From: Spyradenecus sp045634445
GTDB lineage: Bacteria; Verrucomicrobiota; Kiritimatiellia; RFP12; DVOR01
Reading direction: 5' to 3'
Length of the DNA: 20,494 nt
NCBI GenBank assembly: GCA_045634445.1
Contig: JAZRAG010000035.1
Location: 1-20,494, forward strand
Part shown: positions 7,365-15,099 of the stretch, piece after piece
Layout of the letters: each line of letters begins with the position of its first letter
Numbering within the stretch: position 1 is the stretch's first letter
Notes under the pieces: generated by a model
Databases searched by the model: none
What the model was told of the DNA's origin: nothing
Seen by the model: only the letters and a program-made list of their open reading frames with translations
Program-made: the position numbers and the translations under genes

Positions 7365-7602
7365 GTGTCAAGACCCCGCTTAAAGTTGACACTTTGTTTT
7401 TGTGTTGTGTTGCCTGATAATGGGACGATGTTCTCGTCCCTATGCTGTGCCCCACGGGGCGATGGGCGTCAGGCGTGTCATGGCGAACGCACGGGCCGAA
7501 TCCGATTTGAAGCCGAAAAAGAAGTCCGCTCCTCGCAAGACCTCCAAAGGGGGGTAGGTGATGACATATCACCAGCCAGACTTTGCCAAGTTAACGAAAT
7601 AG
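7365..7602 (+). mobile_element. Possible IS remnant with two coupled gene ends
   Basis: GTGTCAA (7365-7371) and TTGACAC (7386-7392) are an inverted pair like the end of an insertion sequence. A frame at 7420-7557 then ends with a basic tail (ANARAESDLKPKKKSAPRKT) and TAG. Three bases later ATG 7561 opens a 13-codon frame, MTYHQPDFAKLTK. The stop/start spacing and basic tail are what a two-gene element such as the IS21 family (istA followed by istB) would leave after internal deletion, but I cannot confirm similarity. Two small hairpins (GGGACGA/TCGTCCC at 7422-7440 and GCCCC/GGGGC at 7449-7460) lie inside. Confidence 0.3.
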
Positions 7603-7627
7603 AGTTTTTAAGAAAGGTGAATCGCCC

Positions 7628-10600
7628 ATGATCACAAAAGAGAACATTGAAGAGCTTTTGGCAGTCCTTAAGTTTACAAAGGACGTGTCCGGCACTTTTT
7701 GGCGACGGGATTTCCTTATTGGCTGTACACTTGAGGTGGATGTAAATGGAGAAAAGTTTTACTATGAGAAAGCCGGAATAACCGTAACGGGAGCGACGAC
7801 GGCCAATTTCTCGCAGAACGAGAATTTCGTCGTGTTCGAGTGCATATGCCGCATTCTCGAAAAAGGCTACAGACCAAAGGATATTGAACTTGAACCGACA
7901 TGGAGGCTCGGGCGCACGGACAAGGGCGGACGTGCCGATATCTGGATTCGCACGAAGGGTAAGCGAGGCGAAAGCGATTCGGTTCTCATCATTGAATGCA
8001 AGACCGCAGGTAAAGAATTTGACGGTGCATGGCGCGACACGCTGGAAGACGGCGCACAACTCTTTAGCTATTTCAAGCAAGAAACCTCTACTAAGTTCCT
8101 GTGCCTCTATACAAGCGATCTTACTGAGACAGGCGATATTGTAAGTGACTACAGGCTTGTCAGGGTTGAGGATAACCCTGACTATATCAAAACCCTCAAG
8201 AAACCAAAAACCTTTGCTGCTGCAAAAAACGGGAATGCAAAAGATTTATTCGCTGTTTGGCGTGACACCTATAAACTAGACTTTGCCACAAAAGGTCTTT
8301 TTGAATTGGATATTGCCCCCTACAAGCCTGGCAAAACGAAGTATTCCGCAGCAGATCTTGTCGTGATAGACCATGGCTCCATGCAGAAGAAGTATCACGA
8401 GTTCGCGACAATTCTGCGTCAGCACAATGTAAGCGGGCACGAAAACGCCTTCGACAAACTTGTGAACCTCTTCCTCGCCAAGGTTGTGGACGAGAAGAAG
8501 AATCCAACCGATTTGAAGTTCTACTGGAAAGGCATTGCCTACGATGATGCGTTTTCTCTTCAAGACCGCCTCCAGTATCTCTACATGGTTGGTATGAAGG
8601 ACTTTCTCGGCGAGACTGTCACTTACATTGACGAGGCGCAGGTCAAGAAGGCTTTCGGTCGTTTTGAGCGAGACCCAGACGCCACCAAGGATGCGATTCT
8701 TAAATATTTCCGTGAACTTAAGTTTTACACCAACAACGACTTCTCGTTCATTGATGTCCATAACCCTCGACTCTTTCGCCAGAACTTCGCAGTCCTTCTC
8801 GCCATCGTCAAGATGCTTGAAGACATTCAACTCAAGACCGACAAGCCAAACCAGTTCCTAGGCGATCTCTTTGAAGGCTTTCTTGATCGCGGCGTAAAAC
8901 AGTCCGAGGGTCAGTTTTTCACTCCATTGCCTATCGTGCGCTTTATCGTTTCCGCGCTTCCGCTCCAGCAGTTGGTGAATGATGCGAGCGAGCCGCCGCG
9001 CGTAATAGACTACGCCTGCGGCGCAGGGCACTTCCTCAACGAATACGCTCAGCAGATAAAGAACATCCTCGGCTGGTATGAGTCTGACGGCGCGAAGGAC
9101 TACTACTCCACGATTGTTGGTGTTGAAAAGGAGTATAGACTCTCGAAGGTCGCCAAGGTTGCCGCCTTCATGTACGGCGAGGACGATATACAAATCATCT
9201 ATGCCGACGCCCTCGCGAAGAACGACAGAATTAAGGAGGAATCCTTCGACCTGCTTGTCGCCAATCCGCCATACTCGGTCAAAGGCTTTTTGGAGACACT
9301 TTCAGAGGAAGACCGTGCGCGCTACGACCTCACGGACTGCGTGAACGACCTCTCAAAGCAGAACGCCATTGAGACATTCTTTGTGGAACGCGCCGTCCAG
9401 CTCCTCAAGCCCAATGGTGTCGCGGCGATCATTCTTCCTTCGTCAATCCTCTCCAATGGCGACAGCGTGTATGTACGCTGCCGCGAGATAATCCTCAAGA
9501 GTTTTGATGTCATTGCCATCGCCGAGTTTGGCTCCGGTACGTTTGGCAAGACGGGCACCAATACGATCACGGCATTCCTCCGCAAGAAGGATGCTCCGCC
9601 GGATTTCGCGGACCACATGAAGAACCGTGCCGATGCGTGGTTCGCCGCCAGACACGACGGTGACGAGGTCTTTGGAGATGTCTCGGCGCTTGAACGCTAT
9701 TGCATCCGCCGTAACTTCGATCTTGCCGAATACAAATCGTTTCTGGAAGGGCGACTTCCCGCAGACGCCGCCCTGAACGCTACCGATGCCTTTAAAGCCT
9801 ATCGCGCTGCATTCTCCAAGATCAAGAAACCGCGTTTCACCGAATCAGAATACATCCGCGCACAGGAGAAGGAACGCCTTTACTACTTCCTCCTTGCCGA
9901 CGCAAACGCTTCATCTGTCCTCGTAATTAAAATGCCTTCAGATACGAAAGCGGCCAAAGCATATCTCGGTTATGAATGGAGCTCTGCCAAAGGCAACGAG
10001 GGTATAAAGTACCTCTGTAGGAATTCCGCTGCGAACGAAGACGAGGACGATGCACTCTCTCGCAACAAGGGCATTGAATCCATCAAGACTCCACTTTTCA
10101 ACAACTCTGATCTTTTTGAAGCTAACAAACTGAATTCGCTTGTTCGTCTCAATTTCTCCGGTGCGCTTTCAGACATACCAGAATCTCTGAAGCCATTTAC
10201 AAAACAGATCTGCCTTGTCGATATGCTTGATTTTGATGCCGTCACTTTTGACAAGCAATTCAGGACAAGCACAACAACAGTAGCAGAAATCACGTTGTCA
10301 AGTAAGTTTCCTCTTGAAAGTCTTGGTACTGTTGCCCCCTATGTATCTGAAAGAGTTCCATTTGCAGACATAGTTGCAACATCGTATATTTCGACTAATA
10401 ATATGCTTCAAGATTGTCAAGGTGTGAAAATGTATAATGGGACACCTAATATAGCTACGGTTGTTCGCTACAAAAAGGATGATATTCTGGTTTCCAATAT
10501 TCGACCATATTTGAAAAAACTTTGGCTTGCAGATAAAGATGGTGGTTGTTCTCCCGATGTTCTTGTTTTTCGAGTGGCAGATACTAAAAAGGTTTTATCA

Positions 10601-10885
10601 TCATTCTTGCGTTATATTTTACAACAGGAAACATTCTTCTCTTTTATGATGGCGGGGAAGACTGGTGTTAAAATGCCACGCGGAAACAAAGAGATTATCC
10701 CTAATTACAAAGTGCCAGTTCCACCACTTGCCATTCAGAAGAAAGTAGTTGCGGAATGCGAAAAAGTGGATGAGGAATACAACACCTCACGCATGACGGT
10801 TGAAGAGTATCGCACTAAAATAGCAAAGGTTTTTTCTGATCTTGAAGTTATAATTGCACAAAATGGGGGGGGGGGGGGGGTATAA
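7628..10885 (+). CDS. Single-chain restriction-methyltransferase-specificity protein (type IIG-like)
   Basis: 1085 residues. Residues 1 to about 190 resemble the HsdR N-terminal type nuclease fold, with a PD-(D/E)XK-like signature: Asp104 in GGRADIWI and Glu123-Cys-Lys125 in LIIECK. Residues 380-700 are an HsdM-like N6-adenine methyltransferase with QFFTP at 429-433, the AdoMet motif DYACGAGHF at 461-469 and catalytic NPPY at 546-549. Residues 885-1085 are one target-recognition domain of the HsdS type, ending in a helical spacer. No helicase motor is present, so cleavage would be type IIG-like rather than translocating. The start ATG has AAGAAAGG in front. The frame ends at a stop right after sixteen G, and a second recognition domain continues in another frame. 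Base composition becomes more A+T-rich at the recognition domain, suggesting domain exchange. Confidence 0.9.
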   Translation: MITKENIEELLAVLKFTKDVSGTFWRRDFLIGCTLEVDVNGEKFYYEKAGITVTGATTANFSQNENFVVFECICRILEKGYRPKDIELEPTWRLGRTDKGGRADIWIRTKGKRGESDSVLIIECKTAGKEFDGAWRDTLEDGAQLFSYFKQETSTKFLCLYTSDLTETGDIVSDYRLVRVEDNPDYIKTLKKPKTFAAAKNGNAKDLFAVWRDTYKLDFATKGLFELDIAPYKPGKTKYSAADLVVIDHGSMQKKYHEFATILRQHNVSGHENAFDKLVNLFLAKVVDEKKNPTDLKFYWKGIAYDDAFSLQDRLQYLYMVGMKDFLGETVTYIDEAQVKKAFGRFERDPDATKDAILKYFRELKFYTNNDFSFIDVHNPRLFRQNFAVLLAIVKMLEDIQLKTDKPNQFLGDLFEGFLDRGVKQSEGQFFTPLPIVRFIVSALPLQQLVNDASEPPRVIDYACGAGHFLNEYAQQIKNILGWYESDGAKDYYSTIVGVEKEYRLSKVAKVAAFMYGEDDIQIIYADALAKNDRIKEESFDLLVANPPYSVKGFLETLSEEDRARYDLTDCVNDLSKQNAIETFFVERAVQLLKPNGVAAIILPSSILSNGDSVYVRCREIILKSFDVIAIAEFGSGTFGKTGTNTITAFLRKKDAPPDFADHMKNRADAWFAARHDGDEVFGDVSALERYCIRRNFDLAEYKSFLEGRLPADAALNATDAFKAYRAAFSKIKKPRFTESEYIRAQEKERLYYFLLADANASSVLVIKMPSDTKAAKAYLGYEWSSAKGNEGIKYLCRNSAANEDEDDALSRNKGIESIKTPLFNNSDLFEANKLNSLVRLNFSGALSDIPESLKPFTKQICLVDMLDFDAVTFDKQFRTSTTTVAEITLSSKFPLESLGTVAPYVSERVPFADIVATSYISTNNMLQDCQGVKMYNGTPNIATVVRYKKDDILVSNIRPYLKKLWLADKDGGCSPDVLVFRVADTKKVLSSFLRYILQQETFFSFMMAGKTGVKMPRGNKEIIPNYKVPVPPLAIQKKVVAECEKVDEEYNTSRMTVEEYRTKIAKVFSDLEVIIAQNGGGGGV

Positions 10886-11447
10886 AAGATTAGGCGATAT
10901 ATGCGAACCTCCAATGTATGGTGCAAGTGTCGCGGCAAAAGAGGGCAATCCGCAAACAGATTACCGCTATATTAGAATTACAGACATCGATGATTATGGT
11001 GATTTAAATAACGATTGGAAGACAGCCGAAATGATTGAAAATAAGTACATCTTAAAGGATGGTGATGTGCTCTTTGCTCGGAGTGGAGCAACGGCAGGTA
11101 AGACCTTCCTTTACAGGGCTGAAGTCGGTAAGGCGATATACGCAGGCTATCTAATAAAATTCACTCCTCGGGAGGAAATGATACTTCCAAGGTATTTGAT
11201 TGCTTTTACCCATTCCGCTACATATCTTGAATGGGCGAAGAATATTCGGGGTGGCACCGCGCAGCCGAACATTAATGCACAACAGTATTCAAACCTGCTG
11301 ATTCCTGTGCCTACTCTTGATGAGCAGAAGAAGATTGTTGCAGAGGTGATCAAGTATGAAGCCGAAATCGCCAAGGCGAAAGCGGTCATGAATTCTGCTT
11401 CTATCCGTAAACAGGCGATTCTACGGAAATACGGGGTGATTGCATGA
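10863..11447 (+). CDS. Second target-recognition half of the fused R-M protein, out of frame
   Basis: This frame encodes an HsdS-type recognition domain: YKRLGDICEPPMYGASV, YRYIRITDID, LKDGDVLFARSGATAGKTFL, GGTAQPNINAQQYSNLLIPV, then a helical conserved spacer (LDEQKKIVAEV onward) to residue GVIA. It is the natural continuation of the 1085-residue protein, shifted by one base of the G tract. An ATG at 10863 lies directly before the tract but has no ribosome site, so separate translation is doubtful. It is better seen as the switched-off 3' part of one gene. Two recognition domains in one chain would give a bipartite target, as in type I and BcgI-like enzymes. Its stop overlaps the next small gene in an ATGA. 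Confidence 0.85.
   Translation: MGGGGGYKRLGDICEPPMYGASVAAKEGNPQTDYRYIRITDIDDYGDLNNDWKTAEMIENKYILKDGDVLFARSGATAGKTFLYRAEVGKAIYAGYLIKFTPREEMILPRYLIAFTHSATYLEWAKNIRGGTAQPNINAQQYSNLLIPVPTLDEQKKIVAEVIKYEAEIAKAKAVMNSASIRKQAILRKYGVIA
10865..10880 (+). repeat. Homopolymer tract of 16 G, probable phase-variation switch
   Basis: Sixteen consecutive G lie between the two recognition domains of the fused restriction-modification gene. With 16 G the frame ends in Asn, five Gly, Val, stop. With 15 or 18 G the frame would run on into YKRLGDI of the second domain and give about 1272 residues. With 17 G it stops after Gly-Ile-Lys-Asp. Such tracts change length by slipped-strand mispairing. Confidence 0.9.
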
Positions 11448-11581
11448 TAAGTTCTTGGTATAGATTTGATACCGACCGGTCGCGCCCAATCCCTGAGATC
11501 GACAGGCTGCTTTATGCGAAATACGGTCTCACCGAAGCCGAGCAGAAGTTCATCGAATCCCTCATCAAGCCGATGGAGTGA
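11444..11581 (+). CDS. 45-residue translationally coupled small protein
   Basis: The ATG overlaps the stop of the recognition-domain frame (ATGA), so it would be translated by re-initiation. The product starts MISSWYRFDTDRSRPIP and ends EIDRLLYAKYGLTEAEQKF, IESLIKPME. The ending resembles the C-terminal tail of DNA methyltransferases of the kind whose N-terminus survives at 7239, so it may be a gene fragment kept as a small coupled frame. Alternatively it is a real small subunit. It is acidic and helical by composition, with no membrane segment. Confidence 0.55.
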   Translation: MISSWYRFDTDRSRPIPEIDRLLYAKYGLTEAEQKFIESLIKPME

Positions 11582-11588
11582 TAAGAAG

Positions 11589-11708
11589 ATGAGCTTTAGG
11601 GAAAAGAACAATTGTTTGATAGACTTTTGCGACGACCGTAACTCGCAGTTTTGTGCTCTCGCCTCGGTAGCAATCCATCTTGGTGATAGTTGGAAGACTT
11701 TGTCATGA
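11589..11708 (+). CDS. 39-residue small ORF bridging to the methyltransferase gene
   Basis: ATG 11589 follows the previous stop by seven bases, with GGAG 11 bases upstream. Its stop overlaps the start of the next methyltransferase in an ATGA. The product (MSFREKNNCLIDFCDDRN, then a short hydrophobic stretch FCALASVAIHL) has three cysteines and no family I recognise. The tight packing on both sides is the main support. It may serve only to carry ribosomes to the next gene. Confidence 0.4.
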   Translation: MSFREKNNCLIDFCDDRNSQFCALASVAIHLGDSWKTLS

Positions 11709-12958
11709 AAGATATCTATAAGTTATTCATGTCATACTTAATGGAACACAAGGATGATCCATTGAGTCGTGATGTCGTATTTAATCTTCCATATCAATTA
11801 TTAAGAAGTGAAAATGGTGTTTCTGTATTGCGAAAGAGGGGCGCCTTTTTTAGTGGTGACAACCTAGTCGATTTCCTGTTAAGGGACGTGCCTATAGTGA
11901 AGGCTGGTATTTATGACCCAGCTGCCGGTTGCGGGGATTTGCTTTTACGATATTTAGATAAATTAGAACTTGCGGCCTCATTTCGTGAGACGATGCAAGA
12001 ATGGGAAAGCATCGTGTTTGCTGCAGAACTGGAACCGTCATTTGTTAAATTGTTGAAATTGCGGATATGGTTACTCTTATGCCTAAAGTATCATGTGGTA
12101 ACCAAACTAGGTGAGTTGGTTATTCCTGATCTTAAAAAACGATTTGCTGGTGTGGTTTGTCGTGATGCTTTTAAGTATCTGCCAGAGACCATGCCAACCA
12201 TCGTGATCATGAATCCTCCTTTTCAACAGGTTGACTCGAAAAGTATTTATTCGTGGGGTACGGGGAAAGTTTCATACGCTGCGATTTTTCTGTACGAAAT
12301 GTATAAGAGATTTCCGAAGTCTCGAATTCTAGCAATTTTACCCGATGTTCTGCGTTCTGGTAGTCGCTATGAAAAGTTGCGTACAACTGTTGCCCCAGAT
12401 CTGAAAAGTGCGGTTCGTGTTTATGGTAGATTTGATAAGAAGACAGATATTGACGTGTTTGTATTGGATCATAGGCCAGATATGCGCCAACGTGTTTTAA
12501 GGAATGTAGGGCGAAAACAAGGCCGGATGATTTGCCATGATTTTGATGTTCATGTAGGTGCAGTTGTCCCTCATCGTGATACGCTTAAGGGAAGAAGTTG
12601 TTATTTCTTGACGGCAGACAATGTGCCTCCAGGTTCGAATATTATTAGAGTGAAAGAGAAGACAAAATCCGTACACAAACCCGTCAAGGGGCCTTTTGTC
12701 GTTCTTAGACGCACATCAAGTCCTTCTGATAAAATCAGATGCGTATCTTCAATTGTGAGTTCCAGTCATGACTTCCATTTGGATAATCATCTGATATATC
12801 TTAAACCAAGAGGACATAAGTCGGAATTGAAACTTTGTCAGGATGTTTGTAAGTTCTTTTCATCGCAAGAATGTTCGGATATTGTTAGTCGTCTAATCCG
12901 ATGTCGTCATTTAACAGTTCGTATCATTCGTAATCTAACCTACAAAGGAGGTAAGTGA
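11705..12958 (+). CDS. N6-adenine-type DNA methyltransferase, first gene of three-gene unit
   Basis: A 417-residue gamma-like amino methyltransferase. The AdoMet motif DPAAGCGDLL is at residues 71-80 and the catalytic NPPF is at 170-173, preceded by a hydrophobic strand (TIVIM). An acidic FAAELEP at about 105-111 fits motif II. The C-terminal 200 residues are basic and could bind DNA or act as a recognition region; no nuclease motif and no separate specificity subunit are seen. I chose ATG 11705, overlapping the previous stop and with GGAAG nine bases before it; an in-frame TTG five codons earlier is unlikely. The end of the gene contains a perfect ribosome site for the next one. Codon use is much more A+T-rich than in the core genes, suggesting transfer. 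It may modify self DNA or sense unmodified DNA. Confidence 0.85.
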   Translation: MKDIYKLFMSYLMEHKDDPLSRDVVFNLPYQLLRSENGVSVLRKRGAFFSGDNLVDFLLRDVPIVKAGIYDPAAGCGDLLLRYLDKLELAASFRETMQEWESIVFAAELEPSFVKLLKLRIWLLLCLKYHVVTKLGELVIPDLKKRFAGVVCRDAFKYLPETMPTIVIMNPPFQQVDSKSIYSWGTGKVSYAAIFLYEMYKRFPKSRILAILPDVLRSGSRYEKLRTTVAPDLKSAVRVYGRFDKKTDIDVFVLDHRPDMRQRVLRNVGRKQGRMICHDFDVHVGAVVPHRDTLKGRSCYFLTADNVPPGSNIIRVKEKTKSVHKPVKGPFVVLRRTSSPSDKIRCVSSIVSSSHDFHLDNHLIYLKPRGHKSELKLCQDVCKFFSSQECSDIVSRLIRCRHLTVRIIRNLTYKGGK

Positions 12959-12959
12959 A

Positions 12960-14060
12960 ATGCCAAGTATACAAAATCAAGTGTCGCGCAGACCTTCTAC
13001 GCAAGACGTATCGTGGTTTCTGGATTTAGCTTCAACGGGACAGTTGGATCTAAATCCATCGTATCAGCGTAGAAGTGTTTGGAACTCAAAGGATAGGAAA
13101 TATTTCTTAGATACAATCTTTCGAGGTTTTCCATGTCCTCCGATTTACTTGCATAAAACGATTAGAGATGGGCGGTCGGTTTATGCCGTTGTAGATGGTA
13201 AGCAGCGCCTTGAAACAGTCCTTATGTTTCGAGACAATAGGATTGCGTTACCAAATGCTTTTGGAGATGCTAGATTGGACGGCAAGAAGTGGAAACAGAT
13301 AAAGGATGAGAATGAGGTTGTTGCCACATTTCTTAATTATGTTTTCCCCGTTGAATTTGTTGAGTTGCCGTTCAATGATACAGCGTATGTGAATGATGTA
13401 TTTGATCGTCTAAATCGTAATTCAAAAATATTGAACCCACAAGAGTTGAGGCATGCAAAATACTCGGGGTGGTTTATTAATCTTGTAGAAGATGAAGTCT
13501 ATGATAAGTTTTGGCAAAATACGAAAGTCCGTACAAAGGCTCGTTCAAGAAGAATGTTAGATGTTCAATTTGTTTCTGAGTTGTTGTTGATTATTGTCAC
13601 AAAGTCGATATGTGGTTTCTCGCAAGAGATCTTAGACGGTTTGTATGCCACATATGATGATGTGGATGACTTTGATGCAGATAACGAATGGCGTTATATT
13701 CCTTTAGTAGAGGAAGACTTTCGCTCAGAAATTGATGTTGTTAAAAATAAAATTAGCGAGATCCTCAACACGAATTCAATGGTTGAGAAGTTCCTAACGG
13801 ATACAAAACATTTGTATTCCTTGTGGGCATATTTAGTCCTCAGTGCAAACACTTCTAACATCGCTCCATTTAATAGCGAGAAATATATTTCATTTATAGA
13901 GAAGTATCGCGAAGTTGAAGCGTCGCCTAATCCGTTGGAGAGAGATTCATGGGATCCAATCGTGTATGGGTATTATGATGCAAGTCGAGGCGCTACGACT
14001 GAGGAACCTCAACGTAAGAAGAGGCAAGAGATGTTAGAGCAAATCATGGGACAAGCCTGA
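12960..14060 (+). CDS. DUF262 (GmrS-like N-terminal, ParB-fold) protein
   Basis: 366 residues. The DUF262 hallmarks are clear: LNPSYQRRSVW at 31-41, RGFPCPPIYL at 55-64, the nucleotide-binding DGKQR at 79-83 and FDRLNRNSKILNPQELRHAKY near 148-168. DUF262 proteins are ParB-like NTP-dependent proteins of restriction and defence systems; in GmrSD the domain powers a DUF1524 HNH nuclease. Here the C-terminal half shows no HNH motif, so if cleavage occurs another partner would be needed. A perfect AAAGGAGGT lies eight bases before the ATG, inside the end of the methyltransferase gene. The stop shares one base with the next start (TGATG). Composition matches its two neighbours, so the three genes probably moved together. 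Confidence 0.85.
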   Translation: MPSIQNQVSRRPSTQDVSWFLDLASTGQLDLNPSYQRRSVWNSKDRKYFLDTIFRGFPCPPIYLHKTIRDGRSVYAVVDGKQRLETVLMFRDNRIALPNAFGDARLDGKKWKQIKDENEVVATFLNYVFPVEFVELPFNDTAYVNDVFDRLNRNSKILNPQELRHAKYSGWFINLVEDEVYDKFWQNTKVRTKARSRRMLDVQFVSELLLIIVTKSICGFSQEILDGLYATYDDVDDFDADNEWRYIPLVEEDFRSEIDVVKNKISEILNTNSMVEKFLTDTKHLYSLWAYLVLSANTSNIAPFNSEKYISFIEKYREVEASPNPLERDSWDPIVYGYYDASRGATTEEPQRKKRQEMLEQIMGQA

Positions 14061-15028
14061 TGAAGATTCCTCACTCAATTGTAGCCCAATACGAAGCTTT
14101 TATAGATAAGTATGGGCTTTTAGCATCTAGTGTGAAAGAAGTGATGAATCGAGACGTAAAAAATGAACGGTGGTTGTATTTATATAGGTTGAAATCAATA
14201 GAGAGTTTTTATGTGAAAGCCCAGACCCGTCGGTGGTCTGCGGTTAAAGAAGATATTTTTGCTTGTACAATCGTCGTGGAGAATGCATCACAAATTCTTG
14301 ACGCAATCAAGTTGCTGGAGAATTTCTTTCTTCTCCAATATAGACGGCCCGAGGATTCGGGGTTTACAAAGAAACGGCCTGATTCTTTTGTATTTGATGA
14401 CTTGAGGTTATATTTGACATTAAAAGAAAGGGACAGTAATCCCGAAACAGAGAACTTGGTATTTGAATGTCAGGTTAAGACATTCTTGCAACATGCGTGG
14501 AGTATTGCAACCCATGATTTAATCTATAAACCCAAGGAATTAGTTGATTGGGCTAGTGCACGAGTTGCATATCAAGTTAAGGCAATGTTAGAGCATGCTG
14601 AGGTCGCAATTTCTGAGGTTGAGTCCATCTCAAATTCGATGCTATTATCATTAACAAATAATGATTATGAAAGTCGAATGGCGATTTCCAATGATTTGCG
14701 CGAGTTTAATGTAGATTTGGGTGAAAACATAAATCGCGTGCTAGATAACATTATATCGTTGCTAAAGAATTGGGGTTATTCGTGGAATCAAGTATGGGAA
14801 TGGGTAAAACAGGATACAGCGAAAGGTGATGGATGTGGCCTAAAGCAATTGCGATTTTCTATTTATGAAATTGTTATAGATTCTATTCTTGGCCATGACA
14901 CGAACTCAATATCAAAATATAAAAGACATCTACAAAGGTTTCCAGAGCAGCAGATTCTTGTTCCAACGGAACTAATGGACGTACATCCAGAATTAGAAGC
15001 GATAGGGAAGAATGTAAGTTCATTTTGA
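14060..15028 (+). CDS. RelA/SpoT-like nucleotidyltransferase, putative effector
   Basis: 322 residues. Residues 38-160 read like the synthetase fold of RelA/SpoT. RLKSIESFYVK gives the R-x-K-x3-S-x3-K pyrophosphate/ATP-binding pattern (Arg43, Lys45, Ser49, Lys53). Asp65 in KEDIFACTIVV fits the metal-binding aspartate, and FECQVKTFLQHAW (Glu136, Gln138, Thr141) with HDLIYK at 152-157 fits the ExQxRT and YK end. The usual GYxSLH G-loop appears as VFDDLR, so the stacking tyrosine seems to be Phe112. There is no hydrolase (HD) domain. The remaining 160 residues are helical and unassigned. The gene follows DUF262 with a one-base overlap. It could be a toxic alarmone synthetase or a tRNA/nucleotide pyrophosphokinase acting in abortive infection; the substrate is unknown. 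Confidence 0.8.
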   Translation: MKIPHSIVAQYEAFIDKYGLLASSVKEVMNRDVKNERWLYLYRLKSIESFYVKAQTRRWSAVKEDIFACTIVVENASQILDAIKLLENFFLLQYRRPEDSGFTKKRPDSFVFDDLRLYLTLKERDSNPETENLVFECQVKTFLQHAWSIATHDLIYKPKELVDWASARVAYQVKAMLEHAEVAISEVESISNSMLLSLTNNDYESRMAISNDLREFNVDLGENINRVLDNIISLLKNWGYSWNQVWEWVKQDTAKGDGCGLKQLRFSIYEIVIDSILGHDTNSISKYKRHLQRFPEQQILVPTELMDVHPELEAIGKNVSSF

Positions 15029-15099
15029 AAGGCATGAGTGTATTTATCCAGCAGTAATGGAGCGGTGTGTTATAGTCAAAATAAGAACAGAAGGAGCGG

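Noticed and set aside
7386..7425. A sigma-70 promoter using TTGACA at 7386
   Set aside because: The nearest -10-like box (TGATAA) is about 23 bases away, too far, and the TTGACA is part of the inverted pair GTGTCAA/TTGACAC.
8276..8830. A 184-codon minus-strand frame inside the fused R-M gene
   Set aside because: It is antisense to a continuous protein with recognisable restriction-modification motifs.
11705..15028. BREX, DISARM or GmrSD identity for the three-gene unit
   Set aside because: There is no PglZ, BrxC, helicase or DUF1524 HNH nuclease; only a methyltransferase and a lone DUF262 domain are shared in general type.
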